Assembly: GCA_922989275.2 (NCBI GenBank)
Contig: OV277867.1
Coordinates: 44,072,070-44,136,069, forward strand
DNA length: 64,000 nt
Direction of reading: 5' to 3'
Source of the DNA: Gari tellinella
Lineage: Eukaryota > Mollusca > Bivalvia > Cardiida > Psammobiidae
The notes beneath the pieces are model-generated. The model saw only the letters and a program-made list of their open reading frames with translations. It had not been told where the DNA came from and did no database searches. The position numbers and the translations under genes were made by a program. How positions within the stretch are numbered: the first letter of the stretch is position 1; every line of letters begins with the position of its first letter. This document shows positions 1 through 9,484 of this stretch, piece after piece.

Positions 1-470
1 ACCATAACGTCCACCTCAAGACAAAGCTGAGAATCTTCAACAGCAATGTGAAGACCGTCCTTTTGTATGGTGTGAGCCTTAGAAAAAGACCAAACGCCTG
101 GATCACCCCCTGCAAGTTTTCATCAACACATGATTGAGACAAATTCTGCAGATACGGCGGCCAGACAGGATCTCCAACCAGGAGACATGACAGCAACCAG
201 TCACAGACTTCATCCTACAGAAGAAATGGAGATGAATCGGCCACACGCTGCGCGCAGATCACAGCCGAACATTGCAAGACAATCACTAGAGTGGAACCCT
301 CGTGGCACCAGGCGAAGAGGAAGACCAACAAACTCCTGGCGTAGGACTCGCAATATTGAGCTCCAAAAGACAAAGATGTCGTGGGGAGAAGCCAAAGCCT
401 GGGCAATGGACCGAACGAAATGACGCTCTGTGGTGAAAGCCATATGCTCCGACCGGAGCGAAGAGGATTA
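1..470 (+). pseudogene. 3' fragment of a non-LTR retrotransposon ORF (C-terminal part), decayed
   Basis: The last piece of a LINE reverse-transcriptase ORF. Translation across frames gives typical C-terminal motifs: KLRIFNSNVKTVLLYG near position 25-75, then, in the frame starting at 130, a segment RQSLEWNPRGTRRRGRPTNS followed by W-RRTRNIELQ and EAKAWAMDRTK, ending in a stop at 421-423. The WNP.G.R.RGRP..W pattern is known from the C-termini of several LINE clades (RTE- or Nimb-like; I cannot fix the clade). Frame shifts between the two blocks show it is dead. The 5' part lies outside the window. The same family recurs in reverse at 32196-32745. Confidence 0.75.
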
Positions 471-654
471 AGTAAATAGTAAGTCACAGTGACCTGGAAA
501 TGTAATTGAACACCCTGCGACCCAAAATGTACTCAAACAGCTAATTGTGTATGCCTAGCTGATATGGTTTGAGAAAAATTCTTCAGATATAAGTGTGCTG
601 ACGGAGGAACACCGGATGGACTGGTCACTATAATGTTATGCCTCCAAGCTATGC

Positions 655-993
655 TATGAGTTTGTTTGTTGATTTGTTAACGTCGGTTTCTACCATTAAT
701 GGACTATAAGACGTCCTAGCGAGAGGTGAGCTGATACAGGTTGAGTTGAGTTGGGTTTTACGGCACCGCGACACAAAAAAGATCATATAGCACCGAAACC
801 GGTAACCGTGGTACGACGTTTTACTCTTATTTCCGACAGAGTTCTCTGGTTAATTTAGATGCCCAGTGGAAAAAACTGATACATCGGACCTCCGTTTTTA
901 TAAAGTCTCATAGGAATGACTTGGTCCGGCGAGGGATCGAACTCACGCCCCTGACATCGTAGTCGAATGTGCTACCACTGGACCACATCCGTC
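655..993 (-). mobile_element. tRNA-derived SINE, minus strand
   Basis: Read on the minus strand, positions 993-922 resemble a tRNA: an A-box-like TGGTCCAGTGGTAGCAC and a B-box-like GAGTTCGATCCC, followed by CCGGACCA. A body of about 250 bp follows with the block GGTTTTACGGCACCGCGACA (plus strand 755-774), and the end lies near AACAAACAAAC-type sequence (plus strand TTTGTTTGTTGATTTG at about 660). Pol III internal-promoter boxes plus a non-tRNA body are the hallmark of a SINE. It is not a working tRNA gene. A diverged relative of head and body occurs at 20212-20330 (+). The downstream boundary is approximate. Confidence 0.7.
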
Positions 994-1000
994 GGCTATG

Positions 1001-1699
1001 TTATGAGTACATGAAACATTATTTATATATTTCAGTCAAAATTGTGTTGAGGGATCACTCAAAAGAAACAGAACAAAGTAGTTAATACTGGTACGTACTT
1101 ATTGCAGGCCGGAGTAAAGCAAGAATCGCTCTTACTCTTTACACTCTTTACCTACATTTCAGCATTCTCATGTATTAAGATGAATTCGTGATTCGTAAAA
1201 AAAAAGCCGCTTACTTTAACAAACTGAAACATGATACATGTGTGCCGTCGAACTCCACATCTTATTTTTACCTCGTTTTTTTCCTTTTCGATAATATGCT
1301 TGCAATCCTCTCTTCTCCTGTTATCTATAGAAATACAAATTGTCAAATGATTTCGCTACACGAACCGAATGCATCTATTCTTACCTGTTGCCTGCCTTGA
1401 TATCTTCTGATGTTCATTGTATTGTCTACAATTGCCTTTTAATATAAGTTTCGATACCTATTGATAGTAAGAAACGCAATTTATGAAGGTCAAAGATTTA
1501 GATCCTGGTAAAAATTCCCGTTGACCGTGGTCTGACTTTAGACAAAAGCAGTTTGCCAATGTTTGAGAAGCCGATAAAAACATTCTTCTGGTTAATCTTG
1601 GATAGAACAACTGCTTCCGGTTATTTCCAGGCGAACACAATTCTTTCTGTTACATTCCTACGATGGCGATCACCATAAAAAATGTTATTTTAAGTTTGT
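1001..1699. other. no recognisable feature
   Basis: AT-rich sequence without a convincing ORF, palindrome or family match. Short reading frames here show no domain. Confidence 0.4.
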
Positions 1700-1950
1700 T
1701 TAACTCTTTGACCCCTAGGCACGTATATATGCGTCATTTGCAAACAGCGTACCTATGAGAAGTACACTTGTCCTATGCAAACAGTGTATACCCTGATCAG
1801 AGGGCTCCTGTAGGAGCCCTCTGATCAGGGTCTTCACTGTTTGTCATTTTGATATATATTGTAAAATTCTACCCTAAAATATAAAAATTGGACTGGACTA
1901 AATTGAAAACTTGAACTGTCCATTTGAGATTCCAGGGAGGAAAGGGTTAA
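1700..1950. mobile_element. TTAA-1 MITE, complete
   Basis: 251 bp bounded by TTAA at 1700-1703 and 1947-1950. The ends carry CTCTTTGACCCCTAGG and GGGAGGAAAGGG. A near-perfect hairpin at 1777-1843 has arms CAAACAGTG..ACCCTGATCAGAGGGCTCC with tip TGTA. TTAA duplication with CCC-type ends fits non-autonomous piggyBac- or Kolobok-like elements; the superfamily is an inference because no transposase is present. Confidence 0.85.
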
Positions 1951-2045
1951 GACGTGTGGCCTTTACCTTTCTGCACGCTATACAATTGCCGTCTGCAAAC
2001 ATTGCCGTTAAACTTTGCCAATTTCAAAGTTTATACACTCTTTAC

Positions 2046-2285
2046 ACAATAGTTTATTTCTAATTTTTCAGAAATATGACCATTAAAAGCAGGTTTAAGC
2101 TAAAGCCAAATGCACCTTAAGGCTTATTCTGATGAATGTTTAGCGTGCTTTAAGCTAGTTCAATCAGCTAGGATATAGAAAATATGTATGGTCCATACTC
2201 ATGACTGTATAAAGTGGAGCTATTTTCTTCCACGGATGAATAAATTAATGTGTAAAAAGGCGTATCTATGGAGTCAAAGGTTAAA
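2046..2285. mobile_element. TTAA-2 MITE, decayed copy
   Basis: It matches the family consensus in order: TTTATTTCTAATTTTTCAGA, AAGCAGGTTTAAGCTAAAGC, then CTATTTTCTTCCACGGATGA and GGCGTATCTATGG near the end. The hairpin arms have drifted and no longer pair well. The end at about 2282 reads AAAGGTTAAA. Confidence 0.6.
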
Positions 2286-2494
2286 AGGCATAGCAGAGAG
2301 TGACGTGGCAGTGCATACCCTTTTTTCGATCATGTATTCGTTTCAACATTGGCGTGTACAATAATTTTTCACTTTCACTGTTCCTATCACATTAAATGTC
2401 AAATATGATCAATTCTAATTAGACATGTTCTGTGTCTGGTCTACATTAACATTGTTTTACACATATATCGAACTATATCCAAATAGCTTTTTTC

Positions 2495-2630
2495 AGTATT
2501 AAAGAAAGATAGTTGCTTTGAGCTACCATCTGCTCGGACAGTCCAATGCATATTCATGACTGTACCTACATGTACCTTCCCCGGTGGAGAAATAATTAAA
2601 GCGAGTAAGAAAGCGTATGAATTGAGTCAT
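2495..2630. mobile_element. TTAA-2 MITE, right-half relic
   Basis: It contains CTTTGAGCTACCATCTGCT, CATATTCATGACTGTA and GGTGGAGAAATAATTAAA, in the order seen in the right half of complete TTAA-2 copies (compare 6850-6983). Left half and hairpin are missing. Confidence 0.5.
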
Positions 2631-2908
2631 TTGATATTCATATATTTGCAGTGAAATGGTAAAGCAGAAGATTATTCTGGCGGTAAAGAAGAAAGCGGAA
2701 TTTAGAAAATGTGGATAGTTAGAAAGTAGAAAGTTGTGATAAGACCTCTCTATATTTCATGTTCAACCACTTGTCTTAATCACCAAAATCAAACCGCCGG
2801 GACATTGCTGTGCTTGATTATTTGACTTACAGGACAACATGGGAAATCAGTGGGTCTCCCAGCGTAGTCATGGCTGCCTTCTTGTTCATCGAAGCACGTG
2901 TCAATGGA

Positions 2909-3095
2909 TTAACCTTTCCCTTTCGCTGCTGCAATATCGTCTGCTTTAAAATTGTCGTAGAAACAGTTATTTGTTTTTTGATTTACAAATTGGAATTTAT
3001 CAAACGATTTTTAAAATCGCGTGTCAAACGGTTTGTATCCAAGAAAGACGCCGCGTGACGCGGCGTCTTACTTGGATACAAACTGTTTTCATCAT
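2909..3095. mobile_element. TTAA-3 MITE, partial, hairpin intact
   Basis: Begins with TTAA at 2909-2912, then CCTTTCCCTTTCGCTGC and the subterminal motif ATCGTCTGCTTT. The hairpin at 3025-3088 has arms CAAACGGTTTGTATCCAAG and tip GCCGCGTGACGCGGC. No right end is recognisable after about 3095, so the copy is truncated. Confidence 0.65.
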
Positions 3096-3280
3096 CAAAA
3101 ATTTGTGTGTGTCTATTAGCATTCTTTGGGTTAGATACAAAAAATGTGCTTATATCAGCGAGTTATGAAGAGATCGTCTGACTCAAAGTTGAGCTATGGT
3201 GATTTATAGATTTGTTCATCGGTATGTACATAACATGAGTAATGCCTTTACAAAGTCTTGTTGTCTTTTATTTAGCAAAC

Positions 3281-3515
3281 TTAAACCTTTTACTGCCACT
3301 GTGACGTCATATCTCAACCCCGTCTAACACATTCCCTCCATTAACATCGTCTGCTCGCAAACCAGTCCCCTGCTTTTATTTCTAAAGCTTAGAACTTAAG
3401 CCGGTTTAAGCAGTCATTTAAGGGTCAAACAGTTTTAATCCTGAGCAGACACCGTGTTACACGGCTATTGATCAGGATTCAAACTACTTACATTTGTTAG
3501 TGTACGAGTAATGGG
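3281..3515. mobile_element. TTAA-3 MITE, diverged
   Basis: Starts TTAA at 3281-3284, then ACCTTTTACTGCC and TGACGTCAT. It contains ATCGTCTGCT and a drifted hairpin with CAAACAGTTTTAATCCTGA opposite TGATCAGGATTCAAACTAC. The terminal TTAA on the right has decayed. Confidence 0.6.
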
Positions 3516-3607
3516 GACTGGCAGGGAAAGAGCTCACCTTTTGCACGCAAGAGCGAAATTGTGATATCTGTTGCAATTTATTATAGATTAAGATAAGACA
3601 CTGAGTA

Positions 3608-3640
3608 ACCGGGCGTCTCATCTAGATCCAACTGTTTCCA
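3608..3640. repeat. half of a class 1 core hairpin
   Basis: The sequence GGGCGTCTCATCTAGATCCA followed by ACTGTTTCCAAAC is one arm of the class 1 hairpin with no partner arm. Confidence 0.45.
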
Positions 3641-3734
3641 AACTAGTTATATTTTACGGAAAGAAGATGTGGATCAATATTATTTTAGAATTATTGCAGA
3701 CGACAATCTTTACAGACGATGACTACAACAGTCT

Positions 3735-3983
3735 CTACCCTTTCATGATCAAACTTTTCGGGAGATTTTCACCCCTTCAACGCTTTAATGTCGTCTGCTT
3801 CAGTATTGTTATTTGCAAGAAACGTTTCAAAGTTAGATTTAATGTTGTATGACTTAATAAATATCAATATGAGTGTCAAACAGAGTGGGTCCTGATCAGA
3901 CGCCGCGTTTCGCAGCGTCTGATCAGGACCCCAACTGTTTGCAAACGCGCTTTAAAACGTCATTGAGAGTGAAATGGGGTTGA
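3735..3983. mobile_element. TTAA-3b MITE
   Basis: The left end has ACCCTTTCATGATCAAAC and TTTTCACCCCTTCAACGC; TGTCGTCTGCTTCAGTATTG lies inside. The hairpin at 3877-3944 has GTCCTGATCAGACGCCGCG opposite CGTCTGATCAGGAC. The right end ATTGAGAGTGAAATGGGG is followed by TTGA, a decayed TTAA at 3980-3983. Confidence 0.75.
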
Positions 3984-4099
3984 GGTTACCCCTCTAGCTT
4001 TTTACTCACACTCTACATAGAATTATAGGTATTATATTATATATTTGCCAAACAAAGTAACAGTTATGTGAAGAATTTAGAAAGTTCAATCGCCGCTAT

Positions 4100-4252
4100 A
4101 GGCAGTTGGAACTCAAACAGGTTACAGAAATAAACCATTCAGATATAAAACGCCAAAACGCTGAAAATTGTCACCATGTTACATATTTTATTGTACTGCG
4201 TTTGCGTATCGTTTCGTTTAAACAAGCAAAATAACATCTTCTCCACTGTGTG
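4100..4252. mobile_element. TA-A MITE, right half
   Basis: It contains TTATTGTACTGCGTTTGCGT, CGTTTAAACAAGCAAAATAA and the terminal CTTCTCCACTG, as in the right half of TA-A. The left half and hairpin are absent. Confidence 0.6.
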
Positions 4253-4667
4253 TAAATGTAAATGCTTTCTAATGAATTGTTGCACATTGAGAGAGTTAGG
4301 ATAGACAATTAGTGTATTTTCAGTGTCACTTGAGTTACATTTTCCCATACTATTCTTTATGTCGCTATGAACTTGTGCGGCAATAGATCGTTTACACTAT
4401 ATATTATATTTGTTGATATTGCTCTTAGACGCATTAGCGCTTTCATTTGGAGATTATTGTAAACATGGTACAACCTTTAATCATTTCCTCCGTAGAAACA
4501 TCTTTTAAAGCATTTACTTATTCCCAATGGAGATACATGCACTACTATTTGTTCCTGCATGTTGAGTGACGGATAGATGCTTAAAACAGGCTTAAAGTAA
4601 ATCAACAATATCCTATAAGAAATATGCGTTTCACTTGCACCATACTTATTCTGGATCCAAAATATGT
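4253..4667. other. no recognisable feature
   Basis: AT-rich sequence without a domain-bearing ORF or clear family match. Confidence 0.35.
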
Positions 4668-4716
4668 GTTAATCCCTTAATCTCAATTACGCTATAAAGC
4701 GCGTTTGCAATTATCA
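4668..4716. mobile_element. TTAA-3b end fragment
   Basis: GTTAATCCCTTAATCTCAAT followed by TACGCTATAAAGCGCGTTTG is the reverse complement of the 3b right end (GCGCTTTATGACG...GAGAGTGAAAGGG). Confidence 0.5.
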
Positions 4717-4789
4717 ATAATTTGCCCGTAGCGTGCAGAAGATTCAACAAACGAAATTGTTAGTCCGCACTTAAAATATTTGCCAATTT

Positions 4790-4905
4790 TGATTAAGATT
4801 AATAGTGAGAATTATCAAAAAAGTGTCATTTTATACGTTTTTATGCGAAAGCAATTGCGTTCGCGTTTCGTTTGTATTTAAACGGGAAAGAATACCAATC
4901 ACGAC
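4790..4905. mobile_element. TA-A MITE, right-half relic
   Basis: AATTATCAAAAAAGTGTCAT, then GCGTTCGCGTTTCGTTTG and AACGGGAAAGAATA, matches the inner right half of TA-A. The terminal inverted repeat is missing. Confidence 0.55.
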
Positions 4906-4934
4906 TTGATTTGTATTAACAACTAATGTACATA

Positions 4935-4985
4935 CAGGTCAGACGACGCCTAACATGTCGTCTAATCTGGATCGAAACTGTTTAA
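4935..4985. repeat. class 1 core hairpin, decayed
   Basis: GTCAGACGACGCC opposite GTCGTCTAATCTGGATCGAA, ending in ACTGTTT: a worn class 1 hairpin with no recognisable MITE ends around it. Confidence 0.5.
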
Positions 4986-4989
4986 TTCA

Positions 4990-6090
4990 TGTCTTAATCA
5001 ATCTTTATCAATCAAAACTGATTAAAAAATTCATAACGGCAATTTCAAAGAAGATGACATAACGGTAGGAAAAGGGTTGACGTATAAACACAAACAAAAC
5101 TTGATTGAAGACATAAATACTCAATGTAACAGCATTATGATACATATACGTATCAACACTCTGCTGCAATACCCCTATTTGTATGGCAAATATTGAGTAA
5201 ATGGACCGCCTTTGTATCAGACAATGGTATCAGTGAAAATATAGATTTAGGTAATTGGACAATATGTTTCACAAGTTCTGCCTTCAATGCGCCACGTTCT
5301 GGCCGATAAACCAGCTGCTACTAGGATTGAACAATCTCTGTGGAGTCAGAGAAGAAGGTCTCTACTTGGATAAGATACTACTCGCGCTACCTGTAGTTCA
5401 ATAACAATAGACACGTGTTTCTAGCTAACAACGGATTTTATAACTATTGTGTTGGCTACGTAGATCTATATGATATTTGGAAAAGCCTATTATATGGATT
5501 TTAATCAACAGTAAAACATTTGTTCAGCGGCCGATCAATAAAGAAACATAAGGAGTATTTATACAGATTACTGCTGAATGTTAAACAAATGTAATGGAGA
5601 AAGCTCCAGTCGGAGTTTTCTTCATTACTTTTGTCCTGCAGTTAGCTAACACCTTTATTTGAGACTTCAGCCTCAGTTTATATTGTTTGGCTGCTGCACA
5701 AAATTTGTACTAAATGTTGACATATGAAGTCACAATTTGTGAAACTGTAGAATTAGTTTTAATACATGTATAACATTTCTTCGTTATACAGTTTGAATGG
5801 ATATTGAAACAATTTCATCGAAATTACACCTTAAAATATTTGCAGTTATTCCAATGGAGCTATTAACTTATTACTAAACACTTTCGTTTTTGAAAGACAA
5901 ATTCAATAGTACATGGAAGGATAAACCATTGACTATATACATATCACATGTTGGATAAACCATTGACTATTAGATACATATCACATGTTGGAGAGTTATA
6001 CTGTCAGGTGTCTTTCGTCGAAATGTTTTTCAAAGGTAAGCTTATTTCCGCTTTGCGTTTTTTTACAATTCAATGACTATTGTTCGTCAG
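4990..6090. other. mostly featureless; one small hairpin and one short tandem duplication
   Basis: At 5590-5631 AATGGAGAAAGCTCC pairs with GGAGTTTTCTTCATT, resembling the tip of the class 2 core (GAAAGCTCC/GGAGCTTTC). At 5919-5989 a unit of about 35 bp beginning GGATAAACCATTGACTAT is tandemly repeated twice. No credible gene was seen. Confidence 0.45.
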
Positions 6091-6094
6091 TTAC

Positions 6095-6327
6095 TACAGT
6101 GGAGAATCTGTTATTCTTTCCCAATAAACGCGTTTACGCTAAAACTATTATTTCTATTTCAAACAGTTTGGTAACCCGGCGTCTGATCAGGCTCCAATCT
6201 GTTTGCCACCAAAATAAACATGAATTATCAGAATTGTCCAAAAGTTACATACTTTTCTACGTTTTAGTGTTTTGCGTTTGCGTATGTTTGCGTTTAAACG
6301 GGAAAGAATAACAGATTATCCACTGTA
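6095..6327. mobile_element. TA-A MITE, complete ends, left hairpin arm deleted
   Basis: TA at 6095-6096 and 6326-6327; ends CAGTGGAGAATCTGTTATTC and AACAGATTATCCACTG. The core reads CAAACAGTTTGGTAACCCGG: about 18 bp of the left arm are missing up to the tip, while the right arm (GGCGTCTGATCAGGCTCC) is intact. Confidence 0.85.
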
Positions 6328-6380
6328 TGTATAAAGGAACACTATACATTGCATTCAACGATAAATTTAAAGATCCGCTT

Positions 6381-6630
6381 ATACAGTTTGGCCGACGTTA
6401 TTATATCCCAATAAACGCGTATGTGCTAAGCACCTTACGAAACGAGGTAAGTCAAAACTATCAAATACGCCTAATTTCTGATTTATCCATAGGATTAGAT
6501 TAAGAATCTGACTTACGACAATATGTGTCGTACGGCGTTTCGTAAGACGGACCCCTAATGTCAATTACAAAACAGTTTCATACCAGAACATACGCCGGGT
6601 TAAGCGACGTCTGGTCAGACTCTAGACCGT
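6381..6630. mobile_element. TA-A MITE, diverged, split by a palindromic insert
   Basis: The left part GACGTTATTATATCCCAATA plus AACGCGTATGTGCTAA and the right part AAAACAGTTTCA with GCGACGTCTGGTCAGACTC belong to TA-A. The interval 6424-6553 is foreign (next entry). Confidence 0.55.
6424..6553. repeat. palindromic element related to the 51956-52198 fold-back
   Basis: The left arm CTTACGAAACGAGGTAAGTC pairs imperfectly with the right arm TGACTTACGACAATATGTGT followed by CGTACGGCGTTTCGTAAG. The GACTTACGACAA and GTCGTA blocks recur in the complete fold-back at 51956-52198. Confidence 0.5.
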
Positions 6631-6731
6631 TTGCAACTCAATTTTTTTTTTAAAAAAAATATCCCAACCAATGTCGAGAAATTGCCAATACTGTTTACAT
6701 AACATTTCAATGTACTGTGTTTGCGTTTCGT

Positions 6732-6983
6732 TTAACCCTTTACCTGATAGCTTATTTCTAGTATTGAACATAGATGACTACTTAAAGCAGGTTAAAAGTA
6801 AAGCAGAATGCGCCTTGAGGCGCATTCTGCTTTACTTTCAGCCTTCTTTAAGCTATTATGTGCTTGACTATAGAACTTATTCCCAATAATATTTATTCAT
6901 GATTGATTAAATTGGAACTATTTTCTTCTGCGGAGGAATATATCATATTCGCTAAAAGGCGCTTCTATGGGGTAAAGGGTTAA
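6732..6983. mobile_element. TTAA-2 MITE, complete
   Basis: 252 bp with TTAA at 6732-6735 and 6980-6983, ends CCCTTTACCTGATAGC and TCTATGGGGTAAAGGG. The class 2 hairpin at about 6783-6852 has arms AAGTAAAGCAGAATGCGCC and GGCGCATTCTGCTTTACTT. TATTCATGA and TATTTTCTTCTGCGGAGGAA are constant right-half landmarks of the family. Confidence 0.9.
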
Positions 6984-7165
6984 ACGAGAAGGAATCACGT
7001 ATTTCAAACAATACTGTTCTTCCACCGTAGACACATGAATGATTTAATGACTGGATATTGCAATGGACGCTTCTTAACGCCTTGTTTGAAGATTGTTTTA
7101 TAGATATGCAATGTTAATCTAAAGTCACTGCAGACTGTCTCTATGCAACATAGCATTACCTACTA

Positions 7166-7387
7166 TTAACCCATTACCCCGTAGCCTGTTTCTAGTTTTT
7201 CAGATATGTGACCACTTAAAGCAGGTTGAAAATAAAGCAGAATGTGCCTTTAAGTTATCGTCTCCTGGGATGCAGAAACTATTTCTTATGGTACATTTTC
7301 TTGACTTTATAAACTGGAACTATTTTTCTTCAGTGGAAGAATAAATGAAAGGTGTAAAATGGCGTATTTAATGGGGTAATGGGTTAA
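7166..7387. mobile_element. TTAA-2 MITE, right hairpin arm deleted
   Basis: TTAA at 7166-7169 and 7384-7387; ends CCCATTACCCCGTAGCC and AATGGGGTAATGGG. The left arm AAGCAGAATGTGCC is present, then the sequence jumps from TTTAAG into TTATCGTCTCCTGG, so the second arm is lost near the tip. Confidence 0.85.
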
Positions 7388-7425
7388 GCAAACAGTATAG
7401 ATCCTGATTAGACACCGCAAAGTGC
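7388..7425. repeat. half of a core hairpin
   Basis: GCAAACAGTATAGATCCTGA followed by TTAGACACCGC is a single class 1 arm directly beside the preceding TTAA. Confidence 0.45.
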
Positions 7426-7469
7426 ACCAATTACCACAGTCTACTTTTGTAGACAATAGGCAAGGTAGG

Positions 7470-7596
7470 TTAACCCTTTACTCCATAGACTGTTTCTAGC
7501 TGAAGAAAGGTGAGCAATATAGAAACTATTTAATTTGGTACATGCTTATGACTGTATAAATTGGAACAAAGGCGTATCTATCGGGTAAAGGGTTAA
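7470..7596. mobile_element. TTAA-2 MITE, short deletion derivative
   Basis: 127 bp with TTAA at both edges (7470-7473, 7593-7596) and ends CCCTTTACTCCATAGAC and TCTATCGGGTAAAGGG. The whole hairpin and flanks are missing; GGTACATGCTTATGACTGTA and GGCGTATCTAT remain. Confidence 0.85.
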
Positions 7597-7606
7597 GGAC
7601 GCCAGG

Positions 7607-7856
7607 TACAGTGGAGAATCTGTTATTCTTTCTCAATAAACGCGTTTACGCTAAAACTATTATTTGCAGTGCAAACAGTTTGGAGTCAGATCAGACGCCG
7701 GAGATCCCGGCGTCTGATCAGGCTCCAAACTGTTTGCCACCAAGATAAACAAGAATTATCAGAATTGTCCAAAAGTTGTTCTTTTCTACGTTTTAGTGCT
7801 TTGCGTTTGCGTACGTTTGCGTTTAAACGGGAAAGAATAACAGATTCTCCACTGTA
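7607..7856. mobile_element. TA-A MITE, complete
   Basis: 250 bp with TA at 7607-7608 and 7855-7856, ends CAGTGGAGAATCTGTTATTC and its complement. The hairpin at 7672-7742 has arms GTTTGGAGTCAGATCAGACG and CGTCTGATCAGGCTCCAAAC around CCGGAGATCCCGG. Very similar to the copies at 11851, 15087, 40621 and 41549, so this subfamily spread recently. CAGTG ends plus a TA duplication suggest Tc1/mariner-type mobilisation (inference). Confidence 0.92.
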
Positions 7857-7929
7857 TGGGCCAAACACATAATGAAATTGAAGCCGGGGGCATAAATGGT
7901 TTAATTCTTTCACTTTATTTTCATTTGGC

Positions 7930-8142
7930 TTAACCTTGCATGCTTTAAGTTTTAAAGATAGTATACGACATCTTAAAACAGATTGAAAGTAAAACAGAAT
8001 GCACCTTAATGTGTATTTTGCCTTACTTTCAGTCTGCTTTAAGTTAGTATCTGCTCGAATATAGGAAACAATTTCATGTTTGAATTATTTTCTTTAGTGG
8101 AGAAATAAATCAAAGGCGTTTAAATGCCAATGTATGGAATAA
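7930..8142. mobile_element. TTAA-2 MITE, diverged
   Basis: Starts TTAA at 7930-7933. The hairpin GATTGAAAGTAAAACAGAAT opposite TTACTTTCAGTCTGCTTTAA is drifted but still pairs in its outer part. The right end has lost its TTAA. Confidence 0.65.
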
Positions 8143-8479
8143 TATGTTCAAGTATTCGCAAGTCTTGACAAATGTCGGTTTCATTCTTATTGTTTTAAGT
8201 GTTCTATCTAAAAACAAATGCATGCATCAGAGCGTAGTCTATATTTTATTATCAATGGAATGTTTCACTCTGTCATCTTTATGCAATAATATCATAACAG
8301 CCTGAAGTAATGTCGTTCCGAAAATATTACCCTCTCAGTAAAACGTCTTCATTCTAATTTAACAGCACAAGCATGCGGGCCTTTATTGAACTAATTAAAT
8401 ACGATCTTCTGCCAAATCTAACGTCATAATTTCGTACTTTATATTTGATGTAAAACGAATAATATACATGTAGACGTAG
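8143..8479. other. no recognisable feature
   Basis: AT-rich, no ORF of note, no palindrome. Confidence 0.35.
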
Positions 8480-8812
8480 TACGGCGCTCACTCTCTACAA
8501 CGACACCCAATGTGAGACAAACATTATGTGCGTTGTTCAAAGGTAGTCGTTTTTGGGAGGGAATTTGGTTTATATTTGCGTCACGCGGCGTCTGATCTGG
8601 CTTCAGGCTGTTTGTCTCTCGTTATTTAGTTTGTTTTCTGATGAAATGTCAAAAATGTAACTTGTAGAAAAATAGCAGACGACAACTTAAAACAGACGAT
8701 ATTACAGCAGTAAAACGTTAGACATAGCTGTCCTTTTTAGATAACTGCGACAAGGGTTGTTGTAAGGAGAGAGTCGTTGTTAGGAGGACCGTTGTAGGGA
8801 GAAAACACTGTA
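8480..8812. mobile_element. TA-C MITE, left hairpin arm lost
   Basis: TA at 8480-8481 and 8811-8812. Left end GCTCACTCTCTACAACGACA, right end GTTGTAGGGAGAAAACACTG. Only the right hairpin arm remains (GTCACGCGGCGTCTGATCTG), then GTTTGTCTCTCG and the double motif GCAGACGACAACTTAAAACA with CAGACGATATT. The arm loss again stops near the tip. Confidence 0.85.
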
Positions 8813-8936
8813 GTACCAAGATAAGTTGCGAATGTGATATATTGCTGTTCATACGTTGTATTACATTTTATCGTCTATTCTAACAGTTTTTTTATTGATA
8901 ACAATGGACATACAGTGGATAAAAAAAAAATCCCGT

Positions 8937-9182
8937 GTAGCCCTTTCACTGCCGAATGTGTCTTGAGATTTTTACCCCTTCGCCGTTTCATTGTCGTCTG
9001 CTTCAATTTTGTTGTTTGCAAAATCGTTTCAAATTAAGATTCAATGTAGTAAGACTTAAAATATAACGATACGAGTGTCAAACAATTTGGATCCTAATCA
9101 GATGCAGCGTTACGCGGCGTCTGACCAGAATCCAAACTATTTGCAAACGCGTTTTTAGCGTCATTGAGAGTAAAGGGGTTAA
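8937..9182. mobile_element. TTAA-3b MITE
   Basis: Left end TAGCCCTTTCACTGCC, right end ATTGAGAGTAAAGGGG followed by TTAA at 9179-9182. It contains TTGTCGTCTGCTTCAATTTT and a worn hairpin CAAACAATTTGGATCCTAAT opposite GACCAGAATCCAAACTATTT. The copy shows that the 3b left end is CCCTTTCACT about 33 bp outside the CCCCTTCGCC block. Confidence 0.75.
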
Positions 9183-9239
9183 ACACGAATGGAGTGCAAA
9201 CACGGTACATTGTATAAAATTACAATATTTTGACATTTC

Positions 9240-9422
9240 TAACGGGTTGTTTTAATTTGAGTGACACACAGTTTTATAGAATAACTTATTCAAATTGCTC
9301 ATGTTTTGAGATCAGACGCCAGGAACCCGGTGTCTGATCTGGCTCCAAATTGTTTGCATTGGAAATATTAATTTTAGCGTAAACGTGTTCATTTGGAAAG
9401 AATAAGGTCTTCTTTGTAATAC
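9240..9422. mobile_element. TA-A MITE, degenerate
   Basis: The hairpin at 9308-9358 (GATCAGACGCCAGGAACCCG opposite GTGTCTGATCTGGCTCCAAA) is followed by AGCGTAAACGTGTTCATTTG and GAAAGAATAAGGTCTTCTTT. The outer ends are worn. Confidence 0.6.
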
Positions 9423-9484
9423 GATATTACAATACTCATTATTCGATACACCCTGAACTTTAATAGGATCAAAGACTATCAACA

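Noticed and set aside
921..993. tRNA gene on the minus strand
   Set aside because: Only the A and B boxes are tRNA-like; the arms do not form a full cloverleaf that I can verify, and a SINE body follows. The same applies at 33799 and 25518.
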